A stretch of DNA of 64,000 bases from an uncultured Eubacteriales bacterium (GCA_900542425.1 UQNQ01000005.1:1-64000); one strand, 5' to 3'; positions 34,422 through 47,315 are shown, counted from the first letter of the stretch. Notes: generated by a model not told the origin, from the sequence alone. Translations and numbers: made by a program.

Positions 34422-34582
34422 TGTAAATTGCATTACAATCGCTTGTATTATCGCCTGTTTTTGGAGAACGCTGATGCGACGGGCTTTTTCCTGTTTTTTA
34501 CGGACGGTATTGCAGGCTGTGGAAAAATATCATATATTTACCAAAGTAAAGGCAAGCTTAAATTTAGAATTGGAGTGATTTT

Positions 34583-37500
34583 ATGAGGATCAAACCCCAG
34601 CAGCTTGGCAAAAATGTGCGTATGAGCTTCGCCAAGATCGACGAGATTCTGGAGATGCCGGATCTGCTCGAGATTCAGAAGAAATCGTACAAATGGCTCG
34701 TTGAGAAGGGAATTTCCGAGGTACTGCAGGATGTTTCCCCGATCATCGATTATTCCGGGAATCTTGTTATTGAGTTCGTGGGATTTTCCATTGATCAGAC
34801 GCCGAAATACCCTGTGGAGGAGTGTAAGGAACGCGATGTGACCTATGCCGCTCCCCTGCGAGTGACGGTGAGACTGACCAACAATGCCACCGGCGAAGTA
34901 AAGCAACAGGACATTTTCATGGGAGATTTTCCGCTGATGACGGAAAACGGCACCTTTGTCATCAACGGGGCGGAACGTGTTGTGGTGTCACAGCTCGTCC
35001 GTTCTCCGGGTATGTATTATACGTCGGCTATGGATAAAACCGGAAAATGCATGCTGACGGCACAGATTATTCCTTACCGCGGCGCATGGCTTGAATATGA
35101 GACGGATATGAATGATGTCTTCTATGTCCGTATCGATAAGAACCGTAAAATTCCGGTAACAATTTTAATCCGCGCGCTGGAGGAATCTATTTCTACGTCC
35201 ACAGACGTACGCGCGCTGTTCGGGGACGATGTGAAAATCGTCACCACGCTTGAAAAGGACGGAATGCAGGCAGAGGCTGAGAAAAACGGTACAACAGCCT
35301 ATGAAGAGTCTTTGAAGGAAATTTATAAGAAGCTGCGTCCGGGCGAGCCTCCGCTGGTGGAGTCAGCGCAGATCCTTTTGAACAATTTGTTCTTTGATCC
35401 TAAGCGGTATGATCTTGGTTCTGTCGGAAGATATAAATTCGACAAGAAAGTCGCACTTGGACGCAGGCTTTCCGGCAGAACGCTTTCTCGTCCCGTCATC
35501 AGCCCGATTACGGGAGAAATCCTATTTGAGGCAGGCAAAACACTCTCTTTTGAGGAGGCAACCTCCATTGAGGATGCCGGCGTGAACGAAGCATACGTCT
35601 ATATCGGAGAAGAAAAGGAAACCAAAGTATTCGGAAACGGCATGGTGGATCCCAAAAAGGTGATCGGATGTGATCTTTCCGAAGTCGGAATCCATGAGAA
35701 AGTAAAGCTCAGTCTGCTTCTGGAAATGCTGGAAGCGGCGGGCGGAGATTTTTCCGCGCTCAAGGAAGCTGCGAAAGAGCGCGCAGCGGAGCTTTCTCCT
35801 AAGCATATTACAAAGGATGATATTTACGCTTCCATCAACTATTTGATCTGTCTCTCCCATGGAATTGGTACTCCGGATGATATTGATCATCTTGGAAACA
35901 GAAGAATCCGTGCGGTCGGCGAGCTGATTCAAAATCAGCTGCGCATCGGTTTTTCGCGTATGGATAAAATCGTGAAAGAAAGAATGACGATTCAGGATGA
36001 GGATTCTTTAACGCCTCAGGCATTAATCAACATTCGTCCAGTCGTGGCTGCGATCCGTGAATTCTTCGGATCTTCGCCGCTCTCCTCTTTCATGGATCAG
36101 AATAACCCGTTGGCAGAGCTTACGCATAAGCGCCGTCTTTCCGCGCTTGGTCCCGGCGGTCTTTCCCGTGACCGTGCTTCTTTTGAGGTGCGTGACGTGC
36201 ATTATACGCATTACGGGCGGATTTGTCCAATTGAGACGCCGGAAGGTCCGAATATCGGTTTGATTTCCTATCTTGCCACCTATGCGAAAATCAACGATTA
36301 CGGCTTTATTGAAGCACCTTACCGTAAAGTCGATAAGGCAACGGGCAAGGTAACCGATATTGTAGAATATATGACCGCCGATATGGAGGACAATTATATT
36401 GTAGCGCAGGCGAATGAGCCGATTGATGAAGATGGACATTTCCTTAACAAAAAAGTGTTGGCGCGTGACCGTGCTGAAATCGTTGAAGTCGACGCTGCAA
36501 GAGTAGACTATATCGACGTTTCGCCCAAAATGGTCATTTCTGTTGCAACCGGCTTTATCCCGTTCCTTGAAAATGACGATAACTCCCGTGCACTCATGGG
36601 ATCCAACATGCAGAAGCAGGCGGTGCCGCTTCTGGTGACGGATTCTCCGATTGTCGGAACCGGCATGGAATACAAAGCGGCCATTGATTCCGGCGTTTGC
36701 GTAATTGCGAAGGAGTCCGGTTATGTCAAGACGGTTACGGCGGATAAAATTGTAATTTCCGAGGATGCCGGCCGCAACCACACTTATGAGCTTTTGAAAT
36801 TTAAACGCTCCAATCAGGGCACATGTATCAATCAGCGTCCTATCGTCAACGTAGGCGATAGAGTAGAAAAAGGTGATGTCATTGCTGACGGACCAGCCAC
36901 GTCAGGGGGCGAGATCGCACTCGGAAAGAATGCGCTGATCGGCTTTATGACATGGGAAGGTTATAACTACGAGGATGCGGTCCTGCTCAATGAAAATCTT
37001 GTGCGCAATGATGTGTATACTTCCATTCATATAGAGGAGTATACGCTTGAGGCCAGAGATACAAAGCTTGGGCCGGAGGAAATTACCCGTGAGATCCCGA
37101 ACTGCGGTGACGATGCTCTGAAGGACCTTGATGAGGATGGTATTATCCGCAACGGAACCGAGGTTCATGCAGGAGATATTCTTGTCGGCAAGGTTACGCC
37201 GAAGGGCGAAACGGAGCTTACGGCGGAAGAGCGTCTGCTGCGTGCGATTTTTGGCGAAAAGGCAAGAGAAGTGCGTGATACCTCCATGAGACTTCCGCAC
37301 GGCGAATCCGGCATTGTTGTCGATGTACGTGTGTTTTCCCGCGAAAATTCCGATGAGCTTGCGCCCGGCGTCAATAAATCGGTGAGAGTCTATATCGCCC
37401 AGAAACGTAAAATTTCTGTCGGAGATAAGATGGCAGGACGCCATGGAAATAAGGGCGTTGTTTCCCGTATCCTGCCCCCGGAGGATATGCCGTTCCTGGA

Positions 37501-38491
37501 AGACGGAACTCCTTTGGATATTGTGTTAAACCCCCTTGGCGTGCCGTCCCGAATGAACATCGGACAGGTGCTTGAGGTTCATCTTGGTATTGCGGCGAAA
37601 CGTCTTGGTATGAAGGTTATGACGCCGGCGTTTGACGGCGCGAAGGAAAGCGACATTACGGAGATGATGACGGAGGCAGGTCTTTACCGTGAGGTGCTTC
37701 CGAGCGATTCCCTTACCAATAAAAAATTCTACGAAGAGATTGTTGACGAAGAAACCGGTGAGCGGCGCTATGAGCAAGTTTCGGAGGATAAACTCTCAAA
37801 TAAAACTTGGGTAGCGGAAAAGATTGCGCAGAAGAAACTGAAGACCGTCGACGGCAAGAGAATTCTTTACGACGGCCGAACCGGCGAAGCATTTGACAAT
37901 CCTGTAACGGTCGGCATTATGTATTATCTGAAGCTCCATCATCTGGTTGACGATAAAATTCACGCAAGAAGCGTCGGACCATATTCGCTTGTCACGCAGC
38001 AGCCGCTGGGCGGTAAAGCGCAGTTCGGCGGACAGCGCTTCGGTGAAATGGAGGTTTGGGCGCTTGAGGCGTATGGCGCCGCTTATACGCTTCAGGAAAT
38101 CCTGACGGTGAAATCGGATGATGTAACTGGACGTGTCAAAACGTATGAGGCGATTGTCAAAGGACAAAATATTCCGACGCCCGGCGTTCCGGAATCCTTT
38201 AAGGTTTTGGTTAAGGAGCTGCAGTCGCTCGCGCTCGACATTCGTGTTCTTGATGAGAACGGTGAGGAAATTGAACTCTCGCAGATCGGAGAAGACTTTG
38301 CTGACGAGGGCAAGGGCGAAAACTTTGTTACTGCGGAGGATGTTGGTCCTACGGTGCTCGAGGATGGCGATGAAGACGCCTATACTCTTGTTGATGAAGA
38401 CGAAATTGAAGAAGATTTTGCCGATTCAGATGATGAATTTGATTTCGACGGCATCGATGCCGATGATGACGCCGGCTATGACGAAGAATAA
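34583..38491 (+). CDS. rpoB: RNA polymerase beta subunit
   Basis: A 1302-residue beta subunit. Landmarks in order: [27 protein letters not shown], the rifampicin region with [72 protein letters not shown]-type [22 protein letters not shown], and [29 protein letters not shown] near the end. About 75 residues follow the usual [15 protein letters not shown] end: these are strongly acidic, with runs such as [18 protein letters not shown], giving a tail not found in model Firmicutes. rpoC starts 19 bases after the stop. rplJ/rplL are not upstream; alaS is. Confidence 0.98.
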   Translation: MRIKPQQLGKNVRMSFAKIDEILEMPDLLEIQKKSYKWLVEKGISEVLQDVSPIIDYSGNLVIEFVGFSIDQTPKYPVEECKERDVTYAAPLRVTVRLTNNATGEVKQQDIFMGDFPLMTENGTFVINGAERVVVSQLVRSPGMYYTSAMDKTGKCMLTAQIIPYRGAWLEYETDMNDVFYVRIDKNRKIPVTILIRALEESISTSTDVRALFGDDVKIVTTLEKDGMQAEAEKNGTTAYEESLKEIYKKLRPGEPPLVESAQILLNNLFFDPKRYDLGSVGRYKFDKKVALGRRLSGRTLSRPVISPITGEILFEAGKTLSFEEATSIEDAGVNEAYVYIGEEKETKVFGNGMVDPKKVIGCDLSEVGIHEKVKLSLLLEMLEAAGGDFSALKEAAKERAAELSPKHITKDDIYASINYLICLSHGIGTPDDIDHLGNRRIRAVGELIQNQLRIGFSRMDKIVKERMTIQDEDSLTPQALINIRPVVAAIREFFGSSPLSSFMDQNNPLAELTHKRRLSALGPGGLSRDRASFEVRDVHYTHYGRICPIETPEGPNIGLISYLATYAKINDYGFIEAPYRKVDKATGKVTDIVEYMTADMEDNYIVAQANEPIDEDGHFLNKKVLARDRAEIVEVDAARVDYIDVSPKMVISVATGFIPFLENDDNSRALMGSNMQKQAVPLLVTDSPIVGTGMEYKAAIDSGVCVIAKESGYVKTVTADKIVISEDAGRNHTYELLKFKRSNQGTCINQRPIVNVGDRVEKGDVIADGPATSGGEIALGKNALIGFMTWEGYNYEDAVLLNENLVRNDVYTSIHIEEYTLEARDTKLGPEEITREIPNCGDDALKDLDEDGIIRNGTEVHAGDILVGKVTPKGETELTAEERLLRAIFGEKAREVRDTSMRLPHGESGIVVDVRVFSRENSDELAPGVNKSVRVYIAQKRKISVGDKMAGRHGNKGVVSRILPPEDMPFLEDGTPLDIVLNPLGVPSRMNIGQVLEVHLGIAAKRLGMKVMTPAFDGAKESDITEMMTEAGLYREVLPSDSLTNKKFYEEIVDEETGERRYEQVSEDKLSNKTWVAEKIAQKKLKTVDGKRILYDGRTGEAFDNPVTVGIMYYLKLHHLVDDKIHARSVGPYSLVTQQPLGGKAQFGGQRFGEMEVWALEAYGAAYTLQEILTVKSDDVTGRVKTYEAIVKGQNIPTPGVPESFKVLVKELQSLALDIRVLDENGEEIELSQIGEDFADEGKGENFVTAEDVGPTVLEDGDEDAYTLVDEDEIEEDFADSDDEFDFDGIDADDDAGYDEE

Positions 38492-38509
38492 TGGGGAAGG
38501 AGAGATAGA

Positions 38510-41500
38510 ATGAGTAAAAATGTTTTCGATTCCATTAAAATCGGACTCGCATCTCCTGAAATGATCAGAAGCTGGTCTTACGGCGAGGTAACAAAGCCGG
38601 AAACCATCAATTACCGTACTCTGCGCCCTGAACGGGACGGTCTTTTCTGTGAAAGAATTTTTGGGCCGACCAAGGATTGGGAGTGCGCATGCGGGAAATA
38701 TAAAAGAGTACGTTATAAGGGTAAAACCTGTGAGAAGTGCGGTGTGGAAGTGACGACGAAAAAGGTTCGCCGCGAGCGTATGGGCCACATCGAGCTTGCT
38801 GCTCCTGTTTCCCATATCTGGTATTTTAAAGCTACTCCGTCCCGCATGGGGCTTCTGCTTGATATTTCTCCTCGTCTGTTGGAAAAGGTGATTTATTTTG
38901 GTCAGTATATTGTCTTGGATCCCGGCAACACGCCGCTTGAGAAAAAACAGATGCTTACCGAGACGGAATATCATCAGATGTATGAGAAATATGAAAACGA
39001 TTTCCGTGTCGGAATGGGAGCCGAGGCGATTAAGGAACTTCTTCAGGAAATTGATATTGAAAAAACTTCCAAACAGCTGAAAGAAGAGCTGGACGCTGCA
39101 AGTGGACAGAAAAAACTGCGCATTATCAAGCGGCTTGAAGTGTTTGAGGCTTTCCGTAAATCCGGCAACAAGCCGGAATGGATGATTCTTGATGCCATCC
39201 CGGTTATTCCGCCGGAGATCCGCCCGATGGTACAGCTTGACGGCGGCCGCTTTGCCACCTCCGATCTGAACGATTTGTATCGGAGCGTGATCAATCGCAA
39301 CAACCGTCTCAAGAAGCTTCTTGAGCTGATGGCGCCTGAAATTATTATCAAAAACGAAAAAAGAATGCTTCAGGAAGCTGTGGATGCCCTGATTGACAAC
39401 GGACGTCACGGAAAACCTGTAACAGGCTCATCCAGCCGCCCGCTGAAATCGCTTTCCGAGATGCTTCGCGGCAAGCAGGGACGTTTCCGTCAGAATCTGC
39501 TTGGTAAGCGTGTCGACTATTCCGGTCGTTCCGTTATCGTTGTGGGTCCGACGCTTAAAATTTATCAGTGCGGTCTGCCGAAAGAAATGGCACTTGAGCT
39601 TTTCAAGCCATTTGTCATGAAACGGCTTGTGGAAACACAGAATGCTTCCAATATTAAGGACGCGAAAAAGAAAGTTGACAAGGCAAGCCCTGAGGTATGG
39701 GACGCATTGGAAAATGTGATCAAGGATCATCCTGTGCTTCTCAATCGTGCGCCGACGCTTCACCGTCTGTCTATTCAGGCGTTTGAGCCGGTGCTTGTGG
39801 AGGGCAGAGCAATCAAGCTTCATCCGCTCGTTTGTACGGCATTCAATGCTGACTTCGACGGAGACCAGATGCCGGTGCATGTTCCGCTTTCCAGCGAGGC
39901 GCAGGCGGAAGCGAGATTCCTGATGCTTTCGGCAAATAACTTCTTAAAACCTGTGGACGGAAAAGCGGTTACGGTTCCGTCACAGGATATGGTGCTCGGC
40001 TCCTATTATTTGACGATCGACCGCGACGGCGAGCCGGGAGCCGGAAGCATATTCCGTGATTTCGATGAAGCGATGATGGCTTATGAAAATGGTCTTTTGG
40101 GGCTTCATGCGCCGATCAAGGTGCGGATTTCCCGTGAGATTGACGGGGTTTTGCATACCGGTATTATCGACGCGACACTCGGCAGACTGATCTTTAACAA
40201 GCCGATCCCTCAGGATCTTGGATTTGTGGATAGAAGCAAGCCGGAAAATCTGCTGAAGCTGGAAATCGATTTTCCGACCGCGAAAAAGCAGCTTGGACAA
40301 ATTGTCGACCGCACTATCAAGACGCACGGTCCGACTGTGACGGCGCAGGTGCTCGACGATATCAAGGCAAACGGATACAAATATTCGACAAAGGCATCGA
40401 TTTCCATTTCGGTATCCGATATGACGGTGCCTGCGGAGAAAAAAGAAATTGTTGCACAGGCAGAGCGCGATGTAGAAAAGATTACGCGCAACTTCCGCCG
40501 TGGTCTGCTTTCGGATGATGAACGCTACGGCAGTGTCATTAAAGTGTGGGAGCAGGCAACAAAAGATGTCACACAGGCACTTCAGGACTGTCTCGATCGG
40601 TATAACTCTATTAAAATGATGAGCGATTCCGGCGCGCGTGGATCTATTGCGCAGATGAGACAGCTTGCCGGTATGCGCGGACTGATGTTTGCAACGAACG
40701 GAAAGACAATGGAGATCCCGATCAAGGCAAACTTCCGTGAGGGACTGAATGTACTTGAATATTTTATCGGCGCGCGCGGTTCGCGTAAATCGCTTTCCGA
40801 TACGGCGCTGAAGACAGCAGACTCGGGTTATCTGACCAGACGTCTGGTTGACGTTTCGCAGGATGTGATTGTCCGCGAAGAGGATTGCGGTACCACTGAG
40901 GGTATTTGGGTATCGGATGTGAAGGATGGCAACGAAATCATTGAACCGTTGATTGACAGACTTCCGGGCAGATTTGTGATCGGTGATGTAACGGATCCTG
41001 CGACGGGTGCCGTACTTGCTCACGATGGAGATATGCTCACTGCTGCGCAGGCAAAAGCCATTGTGGATGCCGGTGTTGAGAGAGTGCATGTCCGTTCTAT
41101 TCTCAAGTGCAAATGTAAATACGGTGTTTGTGCGCACTGCTATGGTTCTGATCTTGCCACCGGCAAAAAAGTCAGTGTCGGAGAAGCCGTCGGCATCATT
41201 GCGGCACAGTCGATCGGCGAACCCGGTACGCAGCTTACGATGAGAACGTTCCACACAGGCGGTATCGCAGGTTCCGATATTACACAGGGCTTGCCGCGTG
41301 TTGAGGAGCTTTTTGAGGCGAGACGACCGAAAAAGACAGCTACAGTATCGGAGGTTTCCGGCATTGCGGAAATTCAGGATGCCAAACGGTCCAGGAATAT
41401 TATCATCCGCAACGCGGCCGAAACCGGCACGGATGTTGTTTATGCTGTTCCTTATGGAACGAAGATTCTGATCAAATCCGGCGATTTTGTAACGCGCGGC

Positions 41501-42064
41501 GACGCGATTACAGAAGGAAATCTTGCTCCTACGGATATTACGAGAATCAAAGGTCTTTCTGAGGCTTATGACTATATTATCCGTGAGGTTCAGAGAGTTT
41601 ACCGGATTCAGGATATTGAAATCAATGACAAGCATATCGAGGTTATTGCAAGACAGATGACACGCAAGGTACGCATCGAAGACAGCGGTGATACCGATTT
41701 GCTGTACGGAACTGTGGTTGATATCGCGGAATTCCGTGAGGCAAATGCCGAAATAGAACGCCGTATTGCGGAAGGCGACCGTACAATCCGTCCTGCAACG
41801 GCAACACCGATTCTGCTTGGCATTACCAAAGCCGCACTGCAGACGGAGTCATTCCTTTCCGCAGCATCTTTCCAGGAAACCACGAGAGTTCTTACGGAGG
41901 CGGCGATCAAGGGCAAGGTGGATAATCTTATCGGACTGAAGGAAAATGTCATCATCGGAAAACTGATTCCGGCGGGAACCGGACTGCAGGTATATCGGGA
42001 TATTGAGGTTGTCAAGAACGATGACCCCGCTGAAAATGACTTTGTCGAGGAATCTGCAAGTTGA
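38510..42064 (+). CDS. rpoC: RNA polymerase beta-prime subunit
   Basis: A 1184-residue beta-prime subunit. The N-terminal zinc ribbon is [43 protein letters not shown] marks the switch/lid region; NADFDGDQM near residue 448 holds the three catalytic aspartates that bind magnesium. The second zinc cluster [13 protein letters not shown] and the trigger-loop region [19 protein letters not shown] follow near 900. Length is typical for Clostridia, without large insertions. AAGGAGAG precedes ATG 38510. It is co-transcribed with rpoB and ended by a strong hairpin 44 bases past the stop. Confidence 0.98.
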   Translation: MSKNVFDSIKIGLASPEMIRSWSYGEVTKPETINYRTLRPERDGLFCERIFGPTKDWECACGKYKRVRYKGKTCEKCGVEVTTKKVRRERMGHIELAAPVSHIWYFKATPSRMGLLLDISPRLLEKVIYFGQYIVLDPGNTPLEKKQMLTETEYHQMYEKYENDFRVGMGAEAIKELLQEIDIEKTSKQLKEELDAASGQKKLRIIKRLEVFEAFRKSGNKPEWMILDAIPVIPPEIRPMVQLDGGRFATSDLNDLYRSVINRNNRLKKLLELMAPEIIIKNEKRMLQEAVDALIDNGRHGKPVTGSSSRPLKSLSEMLRGKQGRFRQNLLGKRVDYSGRSVIVVGPTLKIYQCGLPKEMALELFKPFVMKRLVETQNASNIKDAKKKVDKASPEVWDALENVIKDHPVLLNRAPTLHRLSIQAFEPVLVEGRAIKLHPLVCTAFNADFDGDQMPVHVPLSSEAQAEARFLMLSANNFLKPVDGKAVTVPSQDMVLGSYYLTIDRDGEPGAGSIFRDFDEAMMAYENGLLGLHAPIKVRISREIDGVLHTGIIDATLGRLIFNKPIPQDLGFVDRSKPENLLKLEIDFPTAKKQLGQIVDRTIKTHGPTVTAQVLDDIKANGYKYSTKASISISVSDMTVPAEKKEIVAQAERDVEKITRNFRRGLLSDDERYGSVIKVWEQATKDVTQALQDCLDRYNSIKMMSDSGARGSIAQMRQLAGMRGLMFATNGKTMEIPIKANFREGLNVLEYFIGARGSRKSLSDTALKTADSGYLTRRLVDVSQDVIVREEDCGTTEGIWVSDVKDGNEIIEPLIDRLPGRFVIGDVTDPATGAVLAHDGDMLTAAQAKAIVDAGVERVHVRSILKCKCKYGVCAHCYGSDLATGKKVSVGEAVGIIAAQSIGEPGTQLTMRTFHTGGIAGSDITQGLPRVEELFEARRPKKTATVSEVSGIAEIQDAKRSRNIIIRNAAETGTDVVYAVPYGTKILIKSGDFVTRGDAITEGNLAPTDITRIKGLSEAYDYIIREVQRVYRIQDIEINDKHIEVIARQMTRKVRIEDSGDTDLLYGTVVDIAEFREANAEIERRIAEGDRTIRPATATPILLGITKAALQTESFLSAASFQETTRVLTEAAIKGKVDNLIGLKENVIIGKLIPAGTGLQVYRDIEVVKNDDPAENDFVEESAS

Positions 42065-42107
42065 TTTTGAAGTCCTGATTGTATCAAACGTATGCCGTAC
42101 TACGGAT

Positions 42108-42150
42108 ATGACAAAGTCTGCGGGCTTTTGCCCTGCGGACTTTGTCATTT
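42108..42150 (+). terminator. Terminator of rpoBC
   Basis: ATGACAAAGTC plus TGCGGGC pairs with GCCC-TGCG-GACTTTGTCAT over a TTTT loop, with a T-rich stretch after. It begins 44 bases after the rpoC stop and cuts rpoBC off from the ribosomal-protein genes. Confidence 0.88.
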
Positions 42151-42283
42151 GTTTTTGTCGAGGCATGACACCCGGTATTTTCATATCAACTGATATTTTG
42201 TACGGGAAAGAATTTTGACAGTGCATAAAAAGACTAAGACCGGAAAAATATTGAGGATTTTACGATTTTTTTTCATATTTGCG

Positions 42284-42312
42284 TTGACAATACGGAAATT
42301 TGGTGATATTAT
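42284..42312 (+). promoter_or_regulatory. Promoter of the L7Ae-rpsL-rpsG-fusA-tuf unit
   Basis: TTGACA, a 17-base spacer and TATTAT, about 90 bases before ATG 42402 and after the rpoC terminator. Confidence 0.82.
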
Positions 42313-42401
42313 ATAAGATAGCTATATATGCGGAAATACTGTCTTTTTATCGTTTTGTTTTTCGAACGCATTATTTTTCTGGAAAGGATTTTGGATTCAA
42401 A

Positions 42402-42644
42402 ATGTCATCTGACAGTACTGTGCCTGTGATTGTCGCAGGCTTTAATCAATCAAAAAAGCATATCAAAGGCAGAACGGCAAAAACGGTTTTTATCGCTTCC
42501 GACGCTGAGGGAAAAATCGTTTCCGCTGTTACGGAACTCTGCCGCGAAAGCGGTATAGAGTTGGATGCCGCACGCACAAAATCTGAGCTTGGAAAAATGT
42601 GCGGTATTGATGTGGACTGCGCGGTATGTGTTGTCCTGAAATAG
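42402..42644 (+). CDS. L7Ae/L30e-family ribosomal protein-like
   Basis: An 80-residue protein. KHIKGRTAKTVFIASDAEGKIVS, AVTELCRESGIEL and LGKMCGIDVDCAVCVVL give the L7Ae/L30e fold, the YbxF-type protein at this place in Firmicutes. The fold binds kink-turn RNA. In Bacillus the paralogue binds K-turns in vitro; the target here is unknown. ATG 42402 is about 13 bases after AAAGGA, a rather long spacing, and the frame extends upstream without another start. It is followed by rpsL 75 bases later, on one transcript with rpsG, fusA and tuf. Confidence 0.88.
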   Translation: MSSDSTVPVIVAGFNQSKKHIKGRTAKTVFIASDAEGKIVSAVTELCRESGIELDAARTKSELGKMCGIDVDCAVCVVLK

Positions 42645-42719
42645 CCAATACGGTCGGTTCCGAAAAGGAATCGGCAGTATCTATAAACAAAATCAAATTC
42701 TGAAAAAAGGAGGTTTAAC

Positions 42720-43142
42720 ATGCCAACATTTAATCAGCTCGTTCGCAACGGCCGTGAGAAAAAGGAGTATAAGTCTAAAGCGCCTGTGCTTCAGAAAGGC
42801 TTCAATTCCCTTACAAAGTCTCCGACAAATCTCAGCTCTCCTCAAAAGAGAGGCGTTTGCACAAAGGTTTATACGACGACGCCGAAAAAGCCGAACTCCG
42901 CTCTTCGTAAGGTTGCCAAGGTGAAATTTACCAATGGAATGGAAGCAATCTGCTATATTCCTGGTATCGGACACAATCTTCAAGAACACTCCGTTGTGCT
43001 GATCCGCGGCGGTAGAGTTCGTGACCTGCCTGGTGTGCGTTATCACATCATCCGCGGCACTCTTGATACGCAAGGCGTTGCCAACCGGAAGCAGGGTCGC
43101 TCCCTTTACGGCGCAAAGCGCGGTAAAAAGACCGGCAAATAA
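42720..43142 (+). CDS. rpsL: Ribosomal protein S12
   Basis: A 140-residue S12, at the decoding centre of the 30S subunit. [14 protein letters not shown], then [17 protein letters not shown], with the lysine that streptomycin resistance mutations change, and the [18 protein letters not shown] loop are intact. The C-terminal end [15 protein letters not shown] is typical. A stretch near residues 20-35 ([20 protein letters not shown]) is a longer insertion often seen in Clostridia. AAAGGAGG precedes ATG 42720. The gap to rpsG is 179 bases with no gene. Confidence 0.98.
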   Translation: MPTFNQLVRNGREKKEYKSKAPVLQKGFNSLTKSPTNLSSPQKRGVCTKVYTTTPKKPNSALRKVAKVKFTNGMEAICYIPGIGHNLQEHSVVLIRGGRVRDLPGVRYHIIRGTLDTQGVANRKQGRSLYGAKRGKKTGK

Positions 43143-43321
43143 AGCTGCCGGACGAGGTATTTAACATTCTGATCGCATGTGATTCCTGATTTTAAGAGAT
43201 TTGTTTATATCCCCCTTTTTGGTGGTATGGCACCATCTTTCAAAACGGAAGTTCGCACGATCGGGAGGAAACTTTCGAGTACCTATGATATCATGAAATT
43301 TTAATGAAGGAGGGAATAACA

Positions 43322-43792
43322 GTGCCAAGAAGAGGTCAAATTTCCAAAAGAGATGTGCTGCCGGATCCGCTTTATAATTCCAAGCTTGTAACAAAGCTTG
43401 TGAACAATGTCATGCTGGACGGTAAAAAAGGCGTTGCTCAGAAAATCGTTTATGATGCATTTGCGACGGTAGAAGCAAAAACCGGCAAACCTGCGCTGGA
43501 GGCTTTTCAGCAGGCGCTTGAAAACATCATGCCGGTGCTTGAAGTCAAGGCCCGCCGTCTCGGTGGTTCGACTTATCAGGTTCCGATGGAGGTTCGTGCT
43601 GAAAGAAGACAGACGCTCGGACTTCGTTGGCTGGTTCTCTATGCGAGAAAACGCGGTGAGAGAACCATGGCGGAAAAGCTTTCTGCAGAAATTGTCGATG
43701 CGCTCGGAAATACCGGCGCCGCGGTAAAGAAGAAAGAAGAAACGCACAAAATGGCGGAAGCAAACAGAGCTTTTGCACATTTCAGATATTAA
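43322..43792 (+). CDS. rpsG: Ribosomal protein S7
   Basis: A 156-residue S7 that binds the 3' major domain of 16S rRNA and nucleates the 30S head. [56 protein letters not shown] and [13 protein letters not shown] cover the whole protein. The start is GTG 43322: AAGGAGG lies at the right distance, and the ATG 18 bases upstream would fall inside that site. The arrangement matches other Firmicutes, and S7 may repress its own operon through the leader in the 179-base gap (inference). Confidence 0.97.
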   Translation: MPRRGQISKRDVLPDPLYNSKLVTKLVNNVMLDGKKGVAQKIVYDAFATVEAKTGKPALEAFQQALENIMPVLEVKARRLGGSTYQVPMEVRAERRQTLGLRWLVLYARKRGERTMAEKLSAEIVDALGNTGAAVKKKEETHKMAEANRAFAHFRY

Positions 43793-43854
43793 TGCCTTTC
43801 CTCTATGGAAAATCGGCATAAATTCATGTATACAAAAGGTTAAGGAGCAAAAAT

Positions 43855-45933
43855 ATGGCTAGAGAATACCCATTGGAATCTACACGTAATATCGGTATTA
43901 TGGCTCATATTGATGCAGGAAAAACAACAACAACGGAAAGAATCCTTTTCTATACCGGAAAGACTCACAAGCTCGGCGAAGTTCATGACGGAGCCGCAAC
44001 GATGGACTGGATGGAACAGGAGCAGGAAAGAGGTATCACCATTACTTCTGCCGCGACGACGTGTTATTGGAAGGGAAATCGTATCAATATTATTGATACG
44101 CCCGGACACGTGGATTTTACGGTAGAAGTTGAGCGTTCGCTTCGCGTGCTTGACGGAGCGGTTACGGTTCTTTGCGCCAAGGGCGGTGTAGAACCGCAGT
44201 CTGAAACTGTTTGGCGTCAGGCTGACAAATATCAGGTCCCGAGAATGGCTTATGTCAACAAAATGGACATAACGGGCGCGGATTTTTACCGCGTTGTCAA
44301 GATGATCAAGGACCGCCTCAAAGCAAACCCTGTGCCGATACAGCTTCCTATAGGCAAAGAGGATACGTTCCGCGGTATTGTTGATCTGATCAATATGGAA
44401 GCCGATATTTATTATGACGATCTCGGCAAGGATATCCGTGTGGAACCCATTCCCGAGGACATGAAAGAGCTTGCTGAGGAATACAGACAGCAGATGATTG
44501 AGTCTATTGCGGAAACGGATGAAGCATTGTTCGAGAAATATTGCGCAGGAGAAGACATTTCTGAGAATGAGCTGAAAAAAGCTCTGCGTAAGGCAACCAT
44601 TGCCAACACCATTGTTCCCGTCGTTTGCGGAACATCTTATCGCAATAAGGGTGTACAAAAGCTTCTTGATGCGATTATCGATTATATGCCTGCACCGACA
44701 GATATTCCCCATATCAAGGGAATCAATCCGGATACGGATGAGGAGGAGGAAAGACCGTCCTCCGACGACGCGCCGTTTGCTGCACTGGCATTTAAGATTA
44801 TGACCGACCCGTATGTCGGAAAGCTCTGCTTCTTCCGCGTGTATTCCGGTAGCATTGGCGCTGGAGAAACGGCTCTCAATACCGAAAAAGGTCAGAGAGA
44901 ACGGTTCGGACGTATTCTGCAGATGCATGCCAATGAAAGAAAAGACATTGATCGTGTTTATGCCGGTGATATCGCTGCGATTGTCGGTACAAAAAATACG
45001 ACAACGGGAGATACGCTCTGCGACGAAAAGTTCCCGATCATTTTGGAATCTATGGAATTCCCGGAGCCGGTTATCAAGGTTGCGATCGAACCGAAGACAA
45101 AATCCGGTCAGGAGAAGATGGGCATCGCTCTTGCCAAATTGGCGGAGGAAGATCCCACATTCCGCGCTTACACCGACGAAGAAACGGGACAGACCATCAT
45201 TGCCGGTATGGGTGAGCTTCACTTGGAAATCATTGTGGACAGACTCTTGCGTGAGTTCAAAGTGGAAGCAAATGTCGGTAAACCGCAGGTGTCTTATAAG
45301 GAGACCATTACCAAAGCGGAGGATGAAGACTGCAAATATGCACGTCAGTCCGGCGGTAAAGGTCAATACGGTCATGTTAAGATTCATATTGAGCCCAATG
45401 AGCCCGGAAAGGGATATGAATTTATCAACAAGGTTGTCGGCGGTGCGATTCCGAAGGAATATATTCCTGCAGTCGATGCCGGTATTCAAGGTGCGATGCA
45501 GGCAGGCGTTCTGGCTGGATATAATGTCGTTGACGTGAAGGTAACACTTTATGACGGTTCTTATCATGAGGTAGACTCCTCTGAAATGGCGTTTAAGATT
45601 GCCGGTTCTATGGCATTCAAAAACGCAATGAGAAGGGCCAACCCTATCCTCACAGAACCGATTATGAAGGTTGTTGTTATCACACCGGACGATTATATGG
45701 GTGACGTTATGGGAGATATCAACTCCCGCCGCGGTCAGATCCAGTCGATGGAACCGATTGCAGGTGCCCAACAGATCACGGCGATGATCCCGCTTTCCAA
45801 TATGTTTGGTTATGCAACGGATCTTCGCTCAAAAACGCAGGGACGCGGTCAATATTCTATGGAGCCGAGTCATTTCGCAGAGGTCCCGAAGAATATTGCG
45901 GCAGATATTATTGCCGGCAGAGCCGCAAAATAA
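43855..45933 (+). CDS. fusA: Elongation factor G
   Basis: A 692-residue GTPase that moves tRNAs and mRNA during translocation. G1 [17 protein letters not shown]2 [15 protein letters not shown]3 DTPGHVDF, and G4 NKMD lie in the G domain; domains III-V follow, with [14 protein letters not shown], the domain-IV loop region [11 protein letters not shown], and [18 protein letters not shown]. All expected motifs are intact, so it is the canonical factor rather than a resistance-type paralogue. AAGGAG precedes ATG 43855, and tuf begins 102 bases after the stop. Confidence 0.98.
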   Translation: MAREYPLESTRNIGIMAHIDAGKTTTTERILFYTGKTHKLGEVHDGAATMDWMEQEQERGITITSAATTCYWKGNRINIIDTPGHVDFTVEVERSLRVLDGAVTVLCAKGGVEPQSETVWRQADKYQVPRMAYVNKMDITGADFYRVVKMIKDRLKANPVPIQLPIGKEDTFRGIVDLINMEADIYYDDLGKDIRVEPIPEDMKELAEEYRQQMIESIAETDEALFEKYCAGEDISENELKKALRKATIANTIVPVVCGTSYRNKGVQKLLDAIIDYMPAPTDIPHIKGINPDTDEEEERPSSDDAPFAALAFKIMTDPYVGKLCFFRVYSGSIGAGETALNTEKGQRERFGRILQMHANERKDIDRVYAGDIAAIVGTKNTTTGDTLCDEKFPIILESMEFPEPVIKVAIEPKTKSGQEKMGIALAKLAEEDPTFRAYTDEETGQTIIAGMGELHLEIIVDRLLREFKVEANVGKPQVSYKETITKAEDEDCKYARQSGGKGQYGHVKIHIEPNEPGKGYEFINKVVGGAIPKEYIPAVDAGIQGAMQAGVLAGYNVVDVKVTLYDGSYHEVDSSEMAFKIAGSMAFKNAMRRANPILTEPIMKVVVITPDDYMGDVMGDINSRRGQIQSMEPIAGAQQITAMIPLSNMFGYATDLRSKTQGRGQYSMEPSHFAEVPKNIAADIIAGRAAK

Positions 45934-46035
45934 TGAAAAATCATGTTCGAATTTTTTCGGACGGTGAATTTTCAAAATTGAAATCATATTAAAAAATAAA
46001 ATGCGAACCATTCGCAAATCAAGGAGGATTTTTCA

Positions 46036-47241
46036 ATGGCAAAGGCTAAATTCGAAAGAACAAAACCCCATGTTAACATTGGTACAATTGGTCACGTTGA
46101 CCATGGTAAGACCACTCTTACCGCTGCTATCACCAAAACGCTTTCTCTGAAGAACGGCAACGTCGAATTCCTCGCTTATGATCAGATCGACAATGCACCG
46201 GAAGAGAGAGCTCGTGGTATCACAATTAACACAAGACACGTCGAGTACGAGACGGATACCCGTCACTATGCGCACGTTGACTGCCCCGGACACGCTGACT
46301 ATGTAAAGAACATGATTACCGGTGCTGCTCAGATGGACGGCGCGATTCTCGTTGTTGCGGCTTCCGACGGTCCTCTGCAGCAGACACGCGAGCACGTTCT
46401 GCTTGCCCGTCAGGTAGGCGTTCCCGCAATCGTTGTATTCCTGAACAAATGCGACCTCGTTGATGACGAAGAACTGCTTGAACTCGTTGAGATGGACGTT
46501 CGTGATCTGCTTTCTCAGTATGATTTCCCGGGCGACGACACTCCGATTATTCGTGGTTCCGCAAGAGAAGCGCTTGAGTCTACCAACAAGGATATCAATG
46601 CTCCTGAGTACAAATGCATTCTTGAACTTATGGATGCTGTTGACAGCTATATTCCTACTCCTGAAAGAAAATCCGATCTTCCGTTCCTGATGCCTGTTGA
46701 GGACGTATTCTCCATTACAGGTCGTGGTACGGTTGCTACGGGTAGAGTTGAGAGAGGTACTGTTAAAGTCGGCGATGAGGTTGAAATCATCGGTCTTACT
46801 GAGGAAAGAAAGAAAACCACCGTTACCGGCGTTGAAATGTTCAAGAAACTTCTTGATCAGGCAGAAGCGGGCGACAATATCGGTGCTCTTCTTCGTGGTA
46901 TTCAGAAAGACGAGATTGAAAGAGGTCAGGTTCTTTGCAAACCCGGCACGATCAATCCTCATACAAAATTCAAAGGTCACGTTTACGTTCTGACCGAAAA
47001 AGAAGGCGGACGTAAGAAACCCTTCCTTGCCGGATACAGACCGCAGTTCTATTTTAGAACAACTGACGTTACCGGTGTTATCGAGCTTCCCGATGGTGTT
47101 GAGATGTGCCGTCCTGGCGATAACGTTGATATGACCGTTGAGCTCATTACACCTATCGCAATTGAACAGGGACTCCGTTTTGCTATCCGTGAAGGCGGCA
47201 GAACCGTTGGTTCCGGTGTCGTTTCCGAGATTATCGCATAA
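46036..47241 (+). CDS. tuf: Elongation factor Tu
   Basis: A 401-residue GTPase that brings aminoacyl-tRNA to the ribosome. G1 [10 protein letters not shown], effector loop [14 protein letters not shown]3 [27 protein letters not shown]4 [11 protein letters not shown], and domains II-III with [13 protein letters not shown] and [11 protein letters not shown] at the end. Nothing is missing. The codon use is biased to frequent codons, as expected of a highly expressed gene. It ends the rpsL-rpsG-fusA-tuf block and is followed by a strong terminator 15 bases after the stop. Confidence 0.98.
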   Translation: MAKAKFERTKPHVNIGTIGHVDHGKTTLTAAITKTLSLKNGNVEFLAYDQIDNAPEERARGITINTRHVEYETDTRHYAHVDCPGHADYVKNMITGAAQMDGAILVVAASDGPLQQTREHVLLARQVGVPAIVVFLNKCDLVDDEELLELVEMDVRDLLSQYDFPGDDTPIIRGSAREALESTNKDINAPEYKCILELMDAVDSYIPTPERKSDLPFLMPVEDVFSITGRGTVATGRVERGTVKVGDEVEIIGLTEERKKTTVTGVEMFKKLLDQAEAGDNIGALLRGIQKDEIERGQVLCKPGTINPHTKFKGHVYVLTEKEGGRKKPFLAGYRPQFYFRTTDVTGVIELPDGVEMCRPGDNVDMTVELITPIAIEQGLRFAIREGGRTVGSGVVSEIIA

Positions 47242-47255
47242 GATATTTATGCGTT

Positions 47256-47289
47256 CAAGAAAAAAGGACGCGCAGCGTCCTTTTTTCTT
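47256..47289 (+). terminator. Terminator after tuf
   Basis: CAAGAAAAAAGGACGC with a GCA loop and GCGTCCTTTTTTCTTG: 15-16 paired bases with a T-run. Confidence 0.93.
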
Positions 47290-47315
47290 GCCAGTTATAT
47301 TGATATTGAAATCCA

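Noticed and set aside
36023..36781. 252-codon minus-strand frame under rpoB
   Set aside because: Complement of rpoB catalytic-core coding sequence; no independent evidence.
39980..41635. 551-codon minus-strand frame under rpoC
   Set aside because: Complement of rpoC, no start signal, no motif.
43840..45771. 643-codon minus-strand frame under fusA
   Set aside because: It mirrors a certain elongation factor G gene; its composition (many F, I, N, R, C) is what the complement of a codon-biased gene gives, with no ribosome binding site and no family motif.
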